Source: Stutzerimonas kunmingensis | GTDB lineage: Bacteria; Pseudomonadota; Gammaproteobacteria; Pseudomonadales; Pseudomonadaceae | Length of the DNA stretch: 64,000 nt | NCBI RefSeq assembly: GCF_014764705.1 | Contig: NZ_JACXXG010000018.1 | Coordinates: 1 to 64,000 of the forward strand | Direction: 5' to 3' | Shown: piece by piece, positions 39,410 through 49,447 of the stretch | How the letters are laid out: the number at the start of each line of letters is the position of its first letter | Position numbering within the stretch: the stretch's first letter is position 1 | The notes under the pieces: generated by a model | Databases searched by the model: none | What the model was told of the DNA's origin: nothing | The model's input: only the letters and a program-made list of their open reading frames with translations | Position numbers and translations under genes: made by a program

Positions 39410-39517
39410 TTGTTCACTCCAAGGCTACGGGGCGCTCTTGGCGCACCTTATAGCCGCAAATCGGGAGCCGGTAAAAAAGTTTTTTTCAATCGCGATGCAA
39501 GCTTTTCGCTAGCGCAC

Positions 39518-40156
39518 TCAATCGTCCGAAGTCTTGTGCCTGTATTCGCAGAGATCCTCGATCCGACAGCTGCCGCATAATGGTTTGCGCGCCTTGCAGA
39601 CATAGCGGCCGTGCAGGATCAGCCAGTGGTGTGCATCGAGCAGATAATCCTTCGGTACGAAACGAATCAGCTTGCGTTCGACCTCCAGAACGTTGTTGCC
39701 TGGGGCGATGCCGGTGCGGTTGCTGACCCGGAAGATGTGCGTGTCCACCGCCATGGTGAATTGGCGGAATGCCGTGTTCAGTACCACGTTGGCGGTCTTG
39801 CGGCCCACCCCGGGGAGGGCTTCCAGATCCTCGCGATTGTCCGGCACCTGGCCGCCATGCTTCTCGATCAGGATGCGACAGGTCTCGATGACGTTCTTCG
39901 CCTTGCTCGGATACAACCCGATGGTGCGGATGTACTCGCACAGGCCGTCGTAGCCGAGGGCGTAAATCGCCTCCGGGGTGTTGGCCACGGGGTAGAGCCT
40001 GGCAGTGGCCTTGTTCACGCCGACATCGGTGGCCTGGGCCGAGAGGATCACGGCGATCAGCAGCTCGAAGGGCGTGCTGTAGGCCAGCTCGGTCTTCGGC
40101 TCGGGGTTGTCTTCATGCAAGCGCCGGAAGATCTCCCGACGTTTTTCGGCATTCAT
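39518..40156 (-). CDS. nth: Endonuclease III
   Basis: A bifunctional DNA glycosylase/AP lyase that removes oxidised pyrimidines. The 212 aa have the helix-hairpin-helix LPGVGRKTA with catalytic K120, D138 in VDTHIFR, and the [4Fe-4S] ligands C187, C194, C197 and C203. It lies 10 bp downstream of rsxE and is probably the last gene of the rsx transcript, the same linkage known in other gamma-proteobacteria. Confidence 0.97.
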   Translation of the reverse strand: MNAEKRREIFRRLHEDNPEPKTELAYSTPFELLIAVILSAQATDVGVNKATARLYPVANTPEAIYALGYDGLCEYIRTIGLYPSKAKNVIETCRILIEKHGGQVPDNREDLEALPGVGRKTANVVLNTAFRQFTMAVDTHIFRVSNRTGIAPGNNVLEVERKLIRFVPKDYLLDAHHWLILHGRYVCKARKPLCGSCRIEDLCEYRHKTSDD

Positions 40157-40166
40157 CGGAACGGGC

Positions 40167-40880
40167 TCACTCGATCACACCGGTTACGCGTACGCGGCGG
40201 CTGGTGGCCGGCGCAGCGGGCTGGGTGGCGCGGGCACGTTCGGCAAGCTGCTGGTCGATCCGGTTCTTCAGCGCAATCAGCAGGCCGAGCACGATGAAGG
40301 CGCCAGGCGGCAGAATCGCCAACAGGAAGCCCTTGTAGTCGCTGAACAGAGTGATCTGCCAGTCAGCGGCGATCGGGCCGAACAGCAGGTGCATGTTGGC
40401 GAACAGCGCACCGGTGCCGAACAGTTCGCGCAGGCCGCCGAGCACCACCAGAACCAGACAGAAGCCGATGCCCATGACCAGACCGTCGAAGCCTGCGATC
40501 AGTGGATTGTGTTTGGCGGCGAACCCGTCGGCGCGTCCAAGGATGACGCAGTTGGTGGTGATCAGCGGGATGAAGATGCCGAGGATCTGGTACAGCTCGT
40601 AGGTGAAGGCCTGCATCAGTAGCTCAATGCAGGTGGTCAGCGCGGCGATGATCATCACGAATGCCGGCAGACGCACCGCGGTGTTGACCACGCCGCGCAC
40701 CAGCGATACGCCGATGTTCGAACAGGTCAGCACCAGCATCGTCGCCAGGCCGAGTCCGAGTGCGTTGACCGCCGAGTTGCTGACGCCGAGCAGCGGGCAG
40801 AGCCCGAGCAGCTGGACCAGCGCCGGGTTGTTCTTCCACAGTCCGTTGACGGTCAGTTCGCGATAGCTGGGTGCGCTCAT
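40167..40880 (-). CDS. rsxE: Rsx/Rnf electron transport complex subunit E
   Basis: A 237-aa membrane subunit with about six helices. The half-helix Cys motifs TCSNIG and TTNCVILG, shared with RsxA, are expected to hold a membrane [2Fe-2S] centre. The complex uses ion gradient and electrons to keep SoxR reduced in E. coli, or couples NADH and ferredoxin. The start overlaps the rsxG stop. Confidence 0.95.
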   Translation of the reverse strand: MSAPSYRELTVNGLWKNNPALVQLLGLCPLLGVSNSAVNALGLGLATMLVLTCSNIGVSLVRGVVNTAVRLPAFVMIIAALTTCIELLMQAFTYELYQILGIFIPLITTNCVILGRADGFAAKHNPLIAGFDGLVMGIGFCLVLVVLGGLRELFGTGALFANMHLLFGPIAADWQITLFSDYKGFLLAILPPGAFIVLGLLIALKNRIDQQLAERARATQPAAPATSRRVRVTGVIE

Positions 40881-41650
40881 GGCTGATCCCCTTGCGGCTC
40901 GGCTTCAGGCTCGTTGGTTTGCAGCTCGTCGCGGGTGGCGGCACTTCCGGCGCGTGAGTGGACGGTGGCTCCGGCGGGCTCGATGCGGCTTTCCAAGGCG
41001 TCGCCGACGGCCCCGGTCGTCTCGCCGCCGGTTGCCAGCAGCTCGGCCTTGTGCGCATCGAAGTACTGCAAGGCGCGGTGCACGGCGCCGACCACGGCGC
41101 GGGGGGTGATGGTGGCGCCGGCGAACTGGTCGAACTCGCCGCGATCCTTCTTCACCGCCCAGCCGTCGGCCTCGGGGCTGCTCAGCGACTTGCCTTCGAA
41201 GCTGCGAATCCAACGACTTTTCGCCAGTTCGATCTTGTCGCCCAGTCCTGGCGTTTCACGATGGCCGATGACGCGGACACCGGCGACCCGGCCGTCGGCG
41301 TGGATGCCCACCAGCAGGTGAATCGCGCCGCTGTAGCCATCCGGCGCGATGGCCTGGAGGATCACGGCGCTTGGCCGGCCATCCTTGATTGCGACATAAG
41401 CGGGCAGAGGGCTCTTGTTGCCGAGCAAGCGGTCCTGGATCGGCACGCTGTCGTCGAGCAGGTGATTGTCATAACTGCCTGCGGGCAAAATTTCACCCAG
41501 TGCGCGAACCTGTGCGGCGCGTTCGGCGGCCTGAATGCGTTCGGCGGTTCCCTGCTGAAGCAGCGTCACCGCGCCTACGGTGACAATTGCGAACAGGCCC
41601 AGCACCGCGGCGTTCTTCAGCATGGAACGGCTGATTTCCGGAAGCATCAT
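40877..41650 (-). CDS. rsxG: Rsx/Rnf electron transport complex subunit G
   Basis: A 257-aa subunit with one N-terminal membrane helix (about 10-30) and a periplasmic flavin domain. The covalent FMN Thr should be T180 in FAGATIT. The C-terminus (about 208-257) is an Ala/Glu/Thr-rich tail that is not part of the FMN domain and looks disordered. The order D-G-E matches other Pseudomonas rsx loci. Confidence 0.93.
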   Translation of the reverse strand: MMLPEISRSMLKNAAVLGLFAIVTVGAVTLLQQGTAERIQAAERAAQVRALGEILPAGSYDNHLLDDSVPIQDRLLGNKSPLPAYVAIKDGRPSAVILQAIAPDGYSGAIHLLVGIHADGRVAGVRVIGHRETPGLGDKIELAKSRWIRSFEGKSLSSPEADGWAVKKDRGEFDQFAGATITPRAVVGAVHRALQYFDAHKAELLATGGETTGAVGDALESRIEPAGATVHSRAGSAATRDELQTNEPEAEPQGDQP

Positions 41651-41651
41651 G

Positions 41652-42680
41652 TCATTCGCCCAGCTTGAAGCCGCGCTCGGCCTTGCGGTGGCCGTAGGTG
41701 CGCGGGCGGGTGTAGTAATCGATAGTGGGTGCCGCCAGGTTCATCAGCAGCACGCCGAAGGCCACGCCATCCGGATAGCCGCCCCAGGCGCGGATGACGT
41801 AGACCAGAATGCCGACGCCAACACCGAAGATGAGACGCCCGAGCGGGCTGGTGGCGCTGCTGACCGGATCGGTGACGATGAAGAACGCGCCTAGCATGGT
41901 GGCGCCGCTGAGCAGATGGAACAGCGGCGAGCCGTTGCTATCAGAGCCCGAGCCATTCCAGAACACCAGGCTCATCACCACCAGCGCGGCGAGCATGCCC
42001 ACTGGCGCATGCCAGCTGAACAGCCTTTTGTGCAGTAGGAACAGGCCGCCGGCCAGGAAAGCCAGGTTCACCACCTCCGAACCGATGCCGCCAAAGTGGC
42101 CGAACGCCGGATTGCTCCACAGCTCGTCGATGGTCAGGCTTTTGTTCACCTTCAGTACGTCGAGGGCCGTGGCCTGGGTCCAGCCATCGGGCAGCGAGGC
42201 GATGCCGAGGATGTGCTGCAGGCCGGCACCTAGCCCGACGCTGTGCGGCACAGGCCAGGTTGTCATTTCGACCGGGAAGGAAATCAGCACCACCACGTAG
42301 CCGATCATCGCCGGGTTGAAGGGGTTCTGGCCAAGACCGCCATACAGCTGTTTGCCGAAGACCACCGCGCAACCAGTGGCAATCAGTGTCAGCCACCAGG
42401 GTGAGTAGGGCGGCAGCGCGAGGGCCAGCAACACAGCGGTAACCAGCACGCTGCCATCGCGGAGAAAGAAGCCTACCGGACGCTGGCGCAGCTTCAGAAT
42501 CGCTGCTTCGAAACCAAGAGCGGCCGCGCAGGCCCAGGCCATGTTGATCAACGTACCGGCGCCGTAAAGCCAGGTCAGCACGATCACGCCGGGCAGAGTA
42601 GCCGCGAGCACCAGCAGCATGACGCGCTGGGTACGGCTGGGGCCCTTGGCATGGGGCGAAGTGATGCGGGGCAGGGCCAT
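41652..42680 (-). CDS. rsxD: Rsx/Rnf electron transport complex subunit D
   Basis: A 342-aa membrane subunit with about ten helices and a covalent FMN. By position the flavinylated Thr is probably T171 in WTQATALD. It also contains [18 protein letters not shown] and ends just before rsxG. A 120-bp gap separates it from rsxC, unusual in an operon whose other members overlap. Confidence 0.93.
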   Translation of the reverse strand: MALPRITSPHAKGPSRTQRVMLLVLAATLPGVIVLTWLYGAGTLINMAWACAAALGFEAAILKLRQRPVGFFLRDGSVLVTAVLLALALPPYSPWWLTLIATGCAVVFGKQLYGGLGQNPFNPAMIGYVVVLISFPVEMTTWPVPHSVGLGAGLQHILGIASLPDGWTQATALDVLKVNKSLTIDELWSNPAFGHFGGIGSEVVNLAFLAGGLFLLHKRLFSWHAPVGMLAALVVMSLVFWNGSGSDSNGSPLFHLLSGATMLGAFFIVTDPVSSATSPLGRLIFGVGVGILVYVIRAWGGYPDGVAFGVLLMNLAAPTIDYYTRPRTYGHRKAERGFKLGE

Positions 42681-42800
42681 TGGCTCTCCGGTTCTAGCGC
42701 GTTGACTGGGTGCAGGCCGGGGAGCCTACGCCTTGTGTCCGTTCTATGTGTTGGTGTTTCACCCAGGCGACGAAGGTTGCTGTTGTCTCGAGCCGTGGGT
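42681..42800 (-). other. 120-bp spacer between rsxC and rsxD
   Basis: The only sizeable gap in the rsxABCDGE-nth operon. No hairpin with a T run or clear promoter is visible. It may have arisen from turnover of the unstable 3' end of rsxC. Confidence 0.35.
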
Positions 42801-45668
42801 TCATGAGTCCTGATATTCCGCCATCTGGCGTTCCGCCTCGCTCAACCGTGCGCGGGCAGCGTCTATTGCAGCGGACTCTGCGTTCTCGTCGCGCTCAAGC
42901 TTGCGCAGATCGGCTCGGGCAAAGGCGAGCTCGGTCTTGAGCTCCCGCTGGCGATCATCGACTCCCGGCTTGCTGGTCCGCACCAGCTCGGGCGCGGGTT
43001 TTTGCGAAGCATCCTCGGCAGCGTGCAGCGCTTGCTCCGCTGCGCTCAGCGCATCACGCAGACGGCTGAGCTCCGGTTCTTCGACGCCGGCTTTCTCGGC
43101 TTTCTTGAGTTCGGCGCGCTTCATCGCCAGTTCGATCTTGGCTTTCTTCAGTGCATCGTCAGCAGCTGGCTTCGCATCCGGTGTTGGCGCCGAATTCTGC
43201 GCGGCACTGAGGTCCTGCTCTGCTTCATGCAGCTGCTGGCGCAGGCGGGCGAGTTCGGCTTGTTGGTCGTCGTCCGGTGTTTCGATCTTCTCCAGCTTGC
43301 GGATCTGCGCCTTGAGCATGGCAGCTTCGATCTTGGCTTTTTTCAGTGCTTCGTCATCGGCCGGCTTGGCGGCGGGAGCGGGCGCTGCACTCTGCGCGGC
43401 GGTCAGCGCCTGTTCGGCGTCGTGCAGCTGCTGGCGCAGGCGGGCGAGTTCGGCTTGTTGGTCGTCGTCCGGTGCTTCGACCTTCTCCAGCTTGCGGATC
43501 TGCGCCTTGAGCATGGCAGCTTCGATCTTGGCTTTTTTCAGTGCTTCGTCATCGGACGGCTTGGCGGCGGGAGCGGGCGCTGCACTCTGCGCGGCGGTCA
43601 GCGCCTGTTCGGCGCCGTTCAGCTGCTGACGTAGACGGGCGAGCTCGGTCTGCTGATCGTCGTCCGGTGCTTCGATCTTCTCCAGCTTGCGAATCTGCGC
43701 CTTGAGCATGGCGGCTTCGATCTTCGCCTTCTTCAGTGCTTCGTCATCGGCCGACTTGGCGGCGGGAGCGGGTGCTGCGCCCTGCGCGGTACTAAGGGCC
43801 TGCTCTGCTTCGTGCAGTTGCTGGCGCAGGCGGGCGAGTTCGGCTTGCTGATCGTCATCCGGTGCTTCGATCTTCTCCAGCTTGCGAATCTGTGCCTTGA
43901 GCATGGCGGCTTCGATCTTGGCTTTTTTCGCAACGGCATCGTCTGGCCCTGGCGCAGTGGCGGGCGGAGCGGAGTCCGCCTGCATGGCGGCATCCAACGC
44001 ACGCTGCGCGGCCTCGGCGGCGTTGCGCAGATCGGCAACCTGGGCTTCCAGCTCGGCAGTGGCATGGGTGGCCAGCTGCTTCTCGGCTTTCTTCAGGGCG
44101 ACCTGGGCCATGCTGGCCTCGATCTTAAGTTTCTTCTGCGTTTCGGAAAGGCTGGTCTTCTGTGCCGGGGCCGCCGTCTCGGCTGTGGTCGCGGTCGGGC
44201 CGCTCTCGCTTTGCGCCGCCTTGGCGCGTGCCGCACGTCCGGCACGGGCCTTGCGTTCGGCTTCCTTCTGTTCTTCGGCGCGCCGTAGACGTTCCTGGCG
44301 AAGCTCGAAGCGCTGTTTGGAGTGCTCGGCCTTCTGCTGCTTCTGCTCCAGCTCGCGGATCTCACCCTTGGCAGCGCGGTAATACTGCACCAGGGGGATG
44401 TTGGAGGGGCAGACGTAGGCGCAGGCGCCGCACTCGATGCAGTCGAACAGGTTATGGGCCTTGAGCTGCTCATGCTCCTGGCCGAGGGCAAAGAAGTGCA
44501 GCTGCTGCGGCAGCAGGCTGACCGGGCAGGCCTCGGCGCAATCTCCGCAGCGGATGCAGGGCAGTGCGGGCGGCGGTGGCGGCAGTTCTTCGAGCGTGCT
44601 CGCCAGCAGGCAGTTGGTGGTCTTGACCACCGGCACTTCGAGGGACGGCAGGCTGAAGCCCATCATCGGACCGCCCATGATCAGCCGATTGAGCCTGTTC
44701 GGTTCCAGTCCGGCAAAGGCCAGCAGTTCATCCACCGGGGTGCCGATCAGCACCTCGACGTTCATCGGCTTTGCCAGCGCCTCGCCGGTCAGGGTGGTGA
44801 TGCGCGAGATCAGAGGTTTGCCGAGGAGCACGGCGTCGTGGATGGCGACGCAGGTTCCGACGTTCTGGCAGAGCATGCCGATATCCGCCGGCAGGCCACC
44901 ACTGGGCACCTCTTCGCCGGTGAGAATCTGGATCAGCTGCTTTTCACCGCCGGACGGATACTTGGTCGGGAAGACCTTCAAGGTGAAGGGGCGCTCACCG
45001 ATGGCAGCGCGCACCGCGGCGATCGCTTCGGGCTTGTTGTCCTCGATGCCGATCAGTATTTCCTGAGGTTGGATCAGGTGCGCGAGGATCTCGATTCCCG
45101 CGATCAGCTCGGCCGCCTTTTCACGCATCAGCAGGTCGTCGGCGGTGATGTAGGGCTCGCACTCGGTGCCATTGATGATCAGCGTGCGGATCGTCTGGGT
45201 CGGCGGGGGGCTGAGCTTCACTGCGGTGGGAAAGCCGGCGCCGCCGAGGCCGCTGATGCCCGCCTGGCGAATCAGTTCGAGCAGGGCGGGGCGCTCGAGT
45301 TGACGGTAATCCGGCCGCGGCTGCAGCTCGATCCATTTGTCCTCGCCATCGCTGTCTATGACGATTGCGTTGGCGAGCATGCCTGATACATGGGGGTAGG
45401 GCTGCGGACCGATGAAGCTGACCACCCCGGAGGTGGGCGCATGCAGCGGCGCGCTGACGAACCCGCTGGCGACGGCGATCTGCTGGCCTTTGAGGACCTG
45501 TTCGCCAAGGGTGACGCAGGGTTCGGCTGGTGCACCGAGATGCTGCGCCAGCGGCAGGACCAGCCGCCTGGGCAACGGCGCCGGCTGGATCGGCGTGCGG
45601 TTGGACAGGTCCTTTTGCTCCGGCGGATGGATGCCGCCGTGGATGTCCCAGATCTTCAGTACGGTCAT
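42801..45668 (-). CDS. rsxC: Rsx/Rnf electron transport complex subunit C, with long repeat tail
   Basis: The 955-aa NADH-side subunit. Residues 1-430 hold the conserved core: a barrel-sandwich start, the Nqo1-like region with [12 protein letters not shown] (140-151), then two [4Fe-4S] motifs, C371/374/377/381 and C410/413/416/420. Residues about 440-955 are an Ala/Lys/Glu/Gln-rich, coiled-coil-like tail containing four clear 65-residue repeats and degenerate copies. The usual core needs fewer than 500 residues, and P. aeruginosa RsxC is near 770, so this tail is long. ATG 45666-45668 overlaps the rsxB stop. The repeat number in the genome assembly should be treated with care. Confidence 0.93.
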   Translation of the reverse strand: MTVLKIWDIHGGIHPPEQKDLSNRTPIQPAPLPRRLVLPLAQHLGAPAEPCVTLGEQVLKGQQIAVASGFVSAPLHAPTSGVVSFIGPQPYPHVSGMLANAIVIDSDGEDKWIELQPRPDYRQLERPALLELIRQAGISGLGGAGFPTAVKLSPPPTQTIRTLIINGTECEPYITADDLLMREKAAELIAGIEILAHLIQPQEILIGIEDNKPEAIAAVRAAIGERPFTLKVFPTKYPSGGEKQLIQILTGEEVPSGGLPADIGMLCQNVGTCVAIHDAVLLGKPLISRITTLTGEALAKPMNVEVLIGTPVDELLAFAGLEPNRLNRLIMGGPMMGFSLPSLEVPVVKTTNCLLASTLEELPPPPPALPCIRCGDCAEACPVSLLPQQLHFFALGQEHEQLKAHNLFDCIECGACAYVCPSNIPLVQYYRAAKGEIRELEQKQQKAEHSKQRFELRQERLRRAEEQKEAERKARAGRAARAKAAQSESGPTATTAETAAPAQKTSLSETQKKLKIEASMAQVALKKAEKQLATHATAELEAQVADLRNAAEAAQRALDAAMQADSAPPATAPGPDDAVAKKAKIEAAMLKAQIRKLEKIEAPDDDQQAELARLRQQLHEAEQALSTAQGAAPAPAAKSADDEALKKAKIEAAMLKAQIRKLEKIEAPDDDQQTELARLRQQLNGAEQALTAAQSAAPAPAAKPSDDEALKKAKIEAAMLKAQIRKLEKVEAPDDDQQAELARLRQQLHDAEQALTAAQSAAPAPAAKPADDEALKKAKIEAAMLKAQIRKLEKIETPDDDQQAELARLRQQLHEAEQDLSAAQNSAPTPDAKPAADDALKKAKIELAMKRAELKKAEKAGVEEPELSRLRDALSAAEQALHAAEDASQKPAPELVRTSKPGVDDRQRELKTELAFARADLRKLERDENAESAAIDAARARLSEAERQMAEYQDS
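43126..43926 (-). repeat. 195-bp tandem repeats inside rsxC
   Basis: The marker GCxxCTTCGATCTT-like segment recurs at 43126, 43321, 43516, 43711 and 43906, exactly 195 bp apart. The copies at 43321 and 43516 are nearly identical over their first 100 bases, with a single mismatch seen. Each unit encodes 65 residues of the pattern [19 protein letters not shown], then [15 protein letters not shown], then an Ala/Pro linker. Weaker copies continue on both sides (near 42931 and, with a 15-base shift, 44116). Confidence 0.95.
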
Positions 45669-46240
45669 GCGGCCTGCTCCCGATCCGTTGCGATCAGCTG
45701 GCCGGGCGCCAGCGGCCGGTTCCATTTCCAGCTCTGCAGGTTGCTTCCGACTTCGATCATGTCGATGCAGTCCACCGGGCAGGGTTCGACGCACAGATCG
45801 CAGCCGGTGCACTCGGAAATGATCACGGTGTGCATCTGCCGCGCGGCGCCGACGATGGCGTCCACCGGGCAGGCCTGAATGCACTTGGTGCAGCCGATGC
45901 ACTCGGCTTCGCGGATGTAGGCGACCATCTGCGGCTTTTCGCCACCTTCGGCGTCCAGCGGCTCCGCCTCGACGTCGAGCAGGTCAGCCAGCGCCTGGAT
46001 GGTCGCTTCGCCGCCCGGTGGGCACTTGTTGATCTTGTCGCCGCCGGCAATGGCTTCGGCGTAGGGTTTGCAGCCCGGATAGCCGCACTGGCCACATTGG
46101 GTCTGGGGTAGCAGGGAATTGATCTGCTCGGCGATCGGATCGCCTTCGACACGAAAACGCACAGCGGCGAAACCGAGGATGGCGCCGCCGAGCAGGCACA
46201 GGGCGAACAGGGCGAGGATCGCGATGACGACTGCGCTCAT
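45665..46240 (-). CDS. rsxB: Rsx/Rnf electron transport complex subunit B (ferredoxin)
   Basis: A 191-aa subunit with an N-terminal membrane helix, a Cys-rich domain (CGQCGYPGC) and two [4Fe-4S] ferredoxin motifs ([24 protein letters not shown]). It passes electrons between RsxC and the membrane flavins. The start overlaps the rsxA stop and the stop overlaps the rsxC start. Confidence 0.96.
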   Translation of the reverse strand: MSAVVIAILALFALCLLGGAILGFAAVRFRVEGDPIAEQINSLLPQTQCGQCGYPGCKPYAEAIAGGDKINKCPPGGEATIQALADLLDVEAEPLDAEGGEKPQMVAYIREAECIGCTKCIQACPVDAIVGAARQMHTVIISECTGCDLCVEPCPVDCIDMIEVGSNLQSWKWNRPLAPGQLIATDREQAA

Positions 46241-46821
46241 AGCTTGATCAGCCCGGTGAAGCCCATGAATGCCAGCGACATCAGGCCGGCGGTGACCATG
46301 CCGATCGCCGCGCCCTGGAACGACTTCGGCACGTCGGCAATGGCGATGCGCTCGCGCATGGCGGCGAACAGTACGAGCACCAGGGAAAAGCCCAGCCCCG
46401 CGGCGAAGCCGTTAACGGTGGCGGTGAGAAAGGTGAATTCGGCCTTGTTTGCATTGAGCAGCGCCACGCCGAGCACGATGCAATTGGTGGTGATCAGTGG
46501 CAGAAAGATGCCGAGTACGCGGTACAGCAGCGGACTGGTCTTGTTCACCACCATCTCGGTGAACTGAACGGTCACCGCGATCACCAGAATGAAACTGATG
46601 GTGCGTAGAAACTCGAGGTCCAGCGGCTTGAGCACATACTGCTGGACGAGGTAGCTGCACATGGCGGCAAGCGTCAGCACGAAGGTGGTGGCCAGCGACA
46701 GGCCGATGGCGGTCTCGATCTTCTTCGAGACGCCCATGAACGGGCACAGACCGAGGAACTGCACCAGCACGAAATTGTTGACCAGGATGGCGCTAACCAT
46801 GATCAGGGCGAGTTCGGTCAT
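46237..46821 (-). CDS. rsxA: Rsx/Rnf electron transport complex subunit A
   Basis: A 194-aa integral membrane protein with six helices, opening [24 protein letters not shown]. The TTNCIVLG motif holds a Cys of the shared membrane FeS centre with RsxE. It is the first gene of rsxABCDGE-nth; the promoter should be in 46822-47044, where I see no SoxR-like palindrome. Confidence 0.96.
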   Translation of the reverse strand: MTELALIMVSAILVNNFVLVQFLGLCPFMGVSKKIETAIGLSLATTFVLTLAAMCSYLVQQYVLKPLDLEFLRTISFILVIAVTVQFTEMVVNKTSPLLYRVLGIFLPLITTNCIVLGVALLNANKAEFTFLTATVNGFAAGLGFSLVLVLFAAMRERIAIADVPKSFQGAAIGMVTAGLMSLAFMGFTGLIKL

Positions 46822-47044
46822 CTAGGGTCTATTCCCGTTCCGTCCGCTCTGCGAGAGCCGTGGGTGCTAAAGGGCCGCTATTATCGGGAAGCAGCGGCAG
46901 CCATACAAGGTGCGGCGGCCCGTCGCGGTCCTCGCGCGACGCATGACGTCGTGTCAGAGCTGCCGGTTGTCCGCTGTTTCTGCAGCTGTCTCACGGTTGT
47001 GGTCTGATGAATCGAAGCCTGTGACGCCATCGGAGGTGGTTTCC

Positions 47045-47452
47045 ATGAGCATTCGTTCTTCACTGCTTATTCTGCTCTGTGTCGGCCTGGGCATGAGCCT
47101 GCAGGCCCATGCGGAGCGGCGAGACGGCGTCTGGGTCTTCCAGGCGGAGAGTCCGCGCTACTACAACCCGGGGCCGCGACACTATGACCGGGACTATCGT
47201 CAGCACAACCGTCCGCATCAATACGACCCGCGAAGCCCTTATTCCCACTATCCGCAGTACCCGCGCAACCTGCCGCCGCGTTATCAGAGTCAGCTTCCGC
47301 CGCAATACTACGACCGCCATCGAGGCTTCGAGCGACGTGGCTACTGGCGTCAGGAACATCGCCAGCAGCGTCCGCCGCTGATCAGGGATGGGCGCGATCA
47401 TCGGCTACGGCCGCATTACGATAGGGGCGGCCGTCAGCACTACTATCGGTGA
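47045..47452 (+). CDS. Secreted Tyr/Arg/Pro-rich protein of unknown function
   Basis: A 135-aa protein with a signal peptide to about residue 22 (SLQAHA). The mature part (about 110 residues) has some 15 Tyr and 24 Arg, many Pro, His and Gln, and very few aliphatic residues, with YY, PQY and RGY motifs throughout. It is probably unfolded, strongly basic and in the periplasm or outside. GGAGGTGG precedes the ATG. I recognise no family. It is divergent from rsxA and convergent with the crotonase gene, eleven bases away. Confidence 0.75.
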   Translation: MSIRSSLLILLCVGLGMSLQAHAERRDGVWVFQAESPRYYNPGPRHYDRDYRQHNRPHQYDPRSPYSHYPQYPRNLPPRYQSQLPPQYYDRHRGFERRGYWRQEHRQQRPPLIRDGRDHRLRPHYDRGGRQHYYR

Positions 47453-47463
47453 TGAGAGGGCAT

Positions 47464-48570
47464 TCAGGCCAGGCCGGTCAGTGGATGATCCCCTTCCCAG
47501 GTCGGCTCGAAGTGCGCCTCGACCACCGCTGGCGGAACGTGGAGGGCGTCCGGCCAATGCCAGCCTGGCCTATTGTCCTTGTCGATCAGGCGGGCACGGA
47601 CGCCTTCGGCGAACTCTGGGTGGCGACAGCAATTCAGGCTTAGCGCGTACTCCATCTGCAATGCCTGGCCCAGCGACAGCTTCCGGCCTTTCTCCTGCTG
47701 TCGCCAGGCGAGATGGGCGCTCAGTGGGCATCCGTCGCGCAGGCCGCGAGCGGCCTGCGCGATTACCTCGTCAGAATCATCCTGCAACGCGGCCAAGGCC
47801 TGCCATGCATGCGCGAGCTCAGCCACGTCCAGCAGTTCATCGATCCGTTCTCGTCGTGGCAGCAACCTGGGTGCGGGCAGCTGTGCAGTGGCGTGCCTGG
47901 ACAAGGCCCGCAACAGACTGTGCAGCTGGCTGTGCGCCTGGTCCTGCCAGTTGATCTGGACCAGTCCCTCGATGAGTTCGGGCTGTTGCTCGTCCATCAG
48001 GCAGCGGTCGGCAAGGCCGATGTCCAGTGCATCGCGGGCATTCACCCGCGTGCCGGTGAGGCCCAGAAACAGACCCAGCTTGCCAGCCAGGCGAGGAAGG
48101 AACCAGCTCGCGCCGACATCCGTATGCAGGCCAATGGCGACTTCCGGCATCGCCAGCCAACTATCCGGCGTAACGATGCGGATCGTCGCGCTCTGCAGGA
48201 GCCCCATACCGCCGCCCATCACGTAGCCATGGCCCCAGCAGATCAGCGGCTTCGGGTAATGGTGCAGCAGGTGGACGAGGCGGTACTCGTCGGCAAAGAA
48301 ACGCTCGGCCAAGGCCGGCACCGTTCCGGGGTCGCCTCGGCAGGCCTCTGCAAGGCGGCGTACGTCGCCACCGGCGCAGAACGCCTTGGCACCGTTCCCG
48401 CGTAACAGCACGCAGGCGACTGCCGGCTCGTTGGCCCAGCGGCCAAGCTGGTCAAGCAGTGCGTCGATCATCGGCAGGCTCAGGGCGTTGAGTTGCTGCG
48501 CGGCGTCCAGGGTGACAATGGCTATTCGCCTGCCATGCAGGGCGGGGCGTTCTTCGAAGGTGACGTGCAT
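47464..48570 (-). CDS. Enoyl-CoA hydratase/isomerase family protein (3-hydroxyisobutyryl-CoA hydrolase-like)
   Basis: A 368-aa crotonase-fold enzyme. The oxyanion-hole segments KAFCAGGDVRRL (62-73) and WGHGYVMGGGMGLL are present, as is MPEVAIGLHTDVGASWFL, the pattern of 3-hydroxyisobutyryl-CoA hydrolases. Length and position match the P. aeruginosa gene beside dspI. The substrate is unproven; valine degradation or fatty-acid signal synthesis are both open. ATG 48568-48570 follows GAGGATT. It lies 58 bp downstream of the DspI-like gene, in the same direction. Confidence 0.85.
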   Translation of the reverse strand: MHVTFEERPALHGRRIAIVTLDAAQQLNALSLPMIDALLDQLGRWANEPAVACVLLRGNGAKAFCAGGDVRRLAEACRGDPGTVPALAERFFADEYRLVHLLHHYPKPLICWGHGYVMGGGMGLLQSATIRIVTPDSWLAMPEVAIGLHTDVGASWFLPRLAGKLGLFLGLTGTRVNARDALDIGLADRCLMDEQQPELIEGLVQINWQDQAHSQLHSLLRALSRHATAQLPAPRLLPRRERIDELLDVAELAHAWQALAALQDDSDEVIAQAARGLRDGCPLSAHLAWRQQEKGRKLSLGQALQMEYALSLNCCRHPEFAEGVRARLIDKDNRPGWHWPDALHVPPAVVEAHFEPTWEGDHPLTGLA

Positions 48571-48628
48571 GTAATCCTCGGCGCCGGATTGGTGGGCAGA
48601 TCCTGTACGGCTGCGTTTGGTACGGCGG

Positions 48629-49447
48629 TCATCGGTTGCGCCAGCGAGGGTCGCGCTTCTCGAGGAACGCATTGACACCCTCCAGGGTGTCGTCGGCCTC
48701 GAACAGCTCGACGAAGGCCTCGCGCTCGGCGGCGGCAAGCGTATTGGGCACCCGTTTACGGGCCGCGTCGATCAACGGCTTGATGGCACGCACCGCAACA
48801 GGGCTTTGCCGCGCGACCCGGGATGCGAGCATCAATGCGTGGCCACGCGACTGGCCGGGCTCGACCACCTGCTCCACCAGTCCGATGCGCAGCGCAGTTT
48901 CTGCCGTGATGCGCTCGCCACAGAGGATCATGCGTTTGGCCCAGCCTTCGCCCACCAGCCAGGCCAGTGCCTGGGTGCCGCCCGCACAGGGCAGCAGGCC
49001 CACCGATGCCTCCGGCAAGCCCATTTGCGCCTGCTGCTCGGCGATGCGCAGGTCGCAGGCCAGTGCGCATTCCAGGCCCCCGCCAAGGGCGAATCCGTTG
49101 ATTGCAGCGATGGAGACACCGCGGAAATCGCGCAGCGCCTCAAAGGCTTCGCCAAAGCGGCGGGCCATTTCCCGGGCTCGGTTGCGATCGCCATCAGCGA
49201 AGAGTTTCAGGTCCGCCCCCGCGCTGAAGAACTTCTCGCCCTGACCGCAGATCACCAGTGCGTAGATTTCGTCATCGTGGTTCAGATGGTCGATGATCTG
49301 CTTGAGCCCGATGAGTGACTCGCGGTCCCAGGCGTTGGCAGGCGGATGGTTGATCGTGATGAGGGCGGTGTGACCATGCTTTTCCACGGTCAGCTTGTGG
49401 GTCAGGTCGAAGACACCGGCTTGGTAGGGCTCTACTGCAGTGCTCAT
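48629..49447 (-). CDS. dspI: Enoyl-CoA hydratase, DspI-like
   Basis: A 272-aa crotonase family enzyme with FSAGADLK (74-81) and ALGGGLECALACD (about 121-133). It opens MSTAVEPYQAGVFDLTHKL and matches my recall of P. aeruginosa PA0745 (DspI, 272 aa), the enoyl-CoA hydratase needed to make the dispersal signal cis-2-decenoic acid. The next gene downstream is also the same as there. Whether it makes that signal in this organism is inference; the acyl-CoA dehydrogenase usually nearby is not here. ATG 49445-49447 follows GAGGATT. Confidence 0.8.
   Translation of the reverse strand: MSTAVEPYQAGVFDLTHKLTVEKHGHTALITINHPPANAWDRESLIGLKQIIDHLNHDDEIYALVICGQGEKFFSAGADLKLFADGDRNRAREMARRFGEAFEALRDFRGVSIAAINGFALGGGLECALACDLRIAEQQAQMGLPEASVGLLPCAGGTQALAWLVGEGWAKRMILCGERITAETALRIGLVEQVVEPGQSRGHALMLASRVARQSPVAVRAIKPLIDAARKRVPNTLAAAEREAFVELFEADDTLEGVNAFLEKRDPRWRNR

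Noticed and set aside
43126..43926. The regularly spaced repeats considered as a CRISPR or satellite array
   Set aside because: The 195-bp units are directly adjacent with no unique spacers and keep one reading frame inside rsxC, so they are protein-coding tandem repeats.
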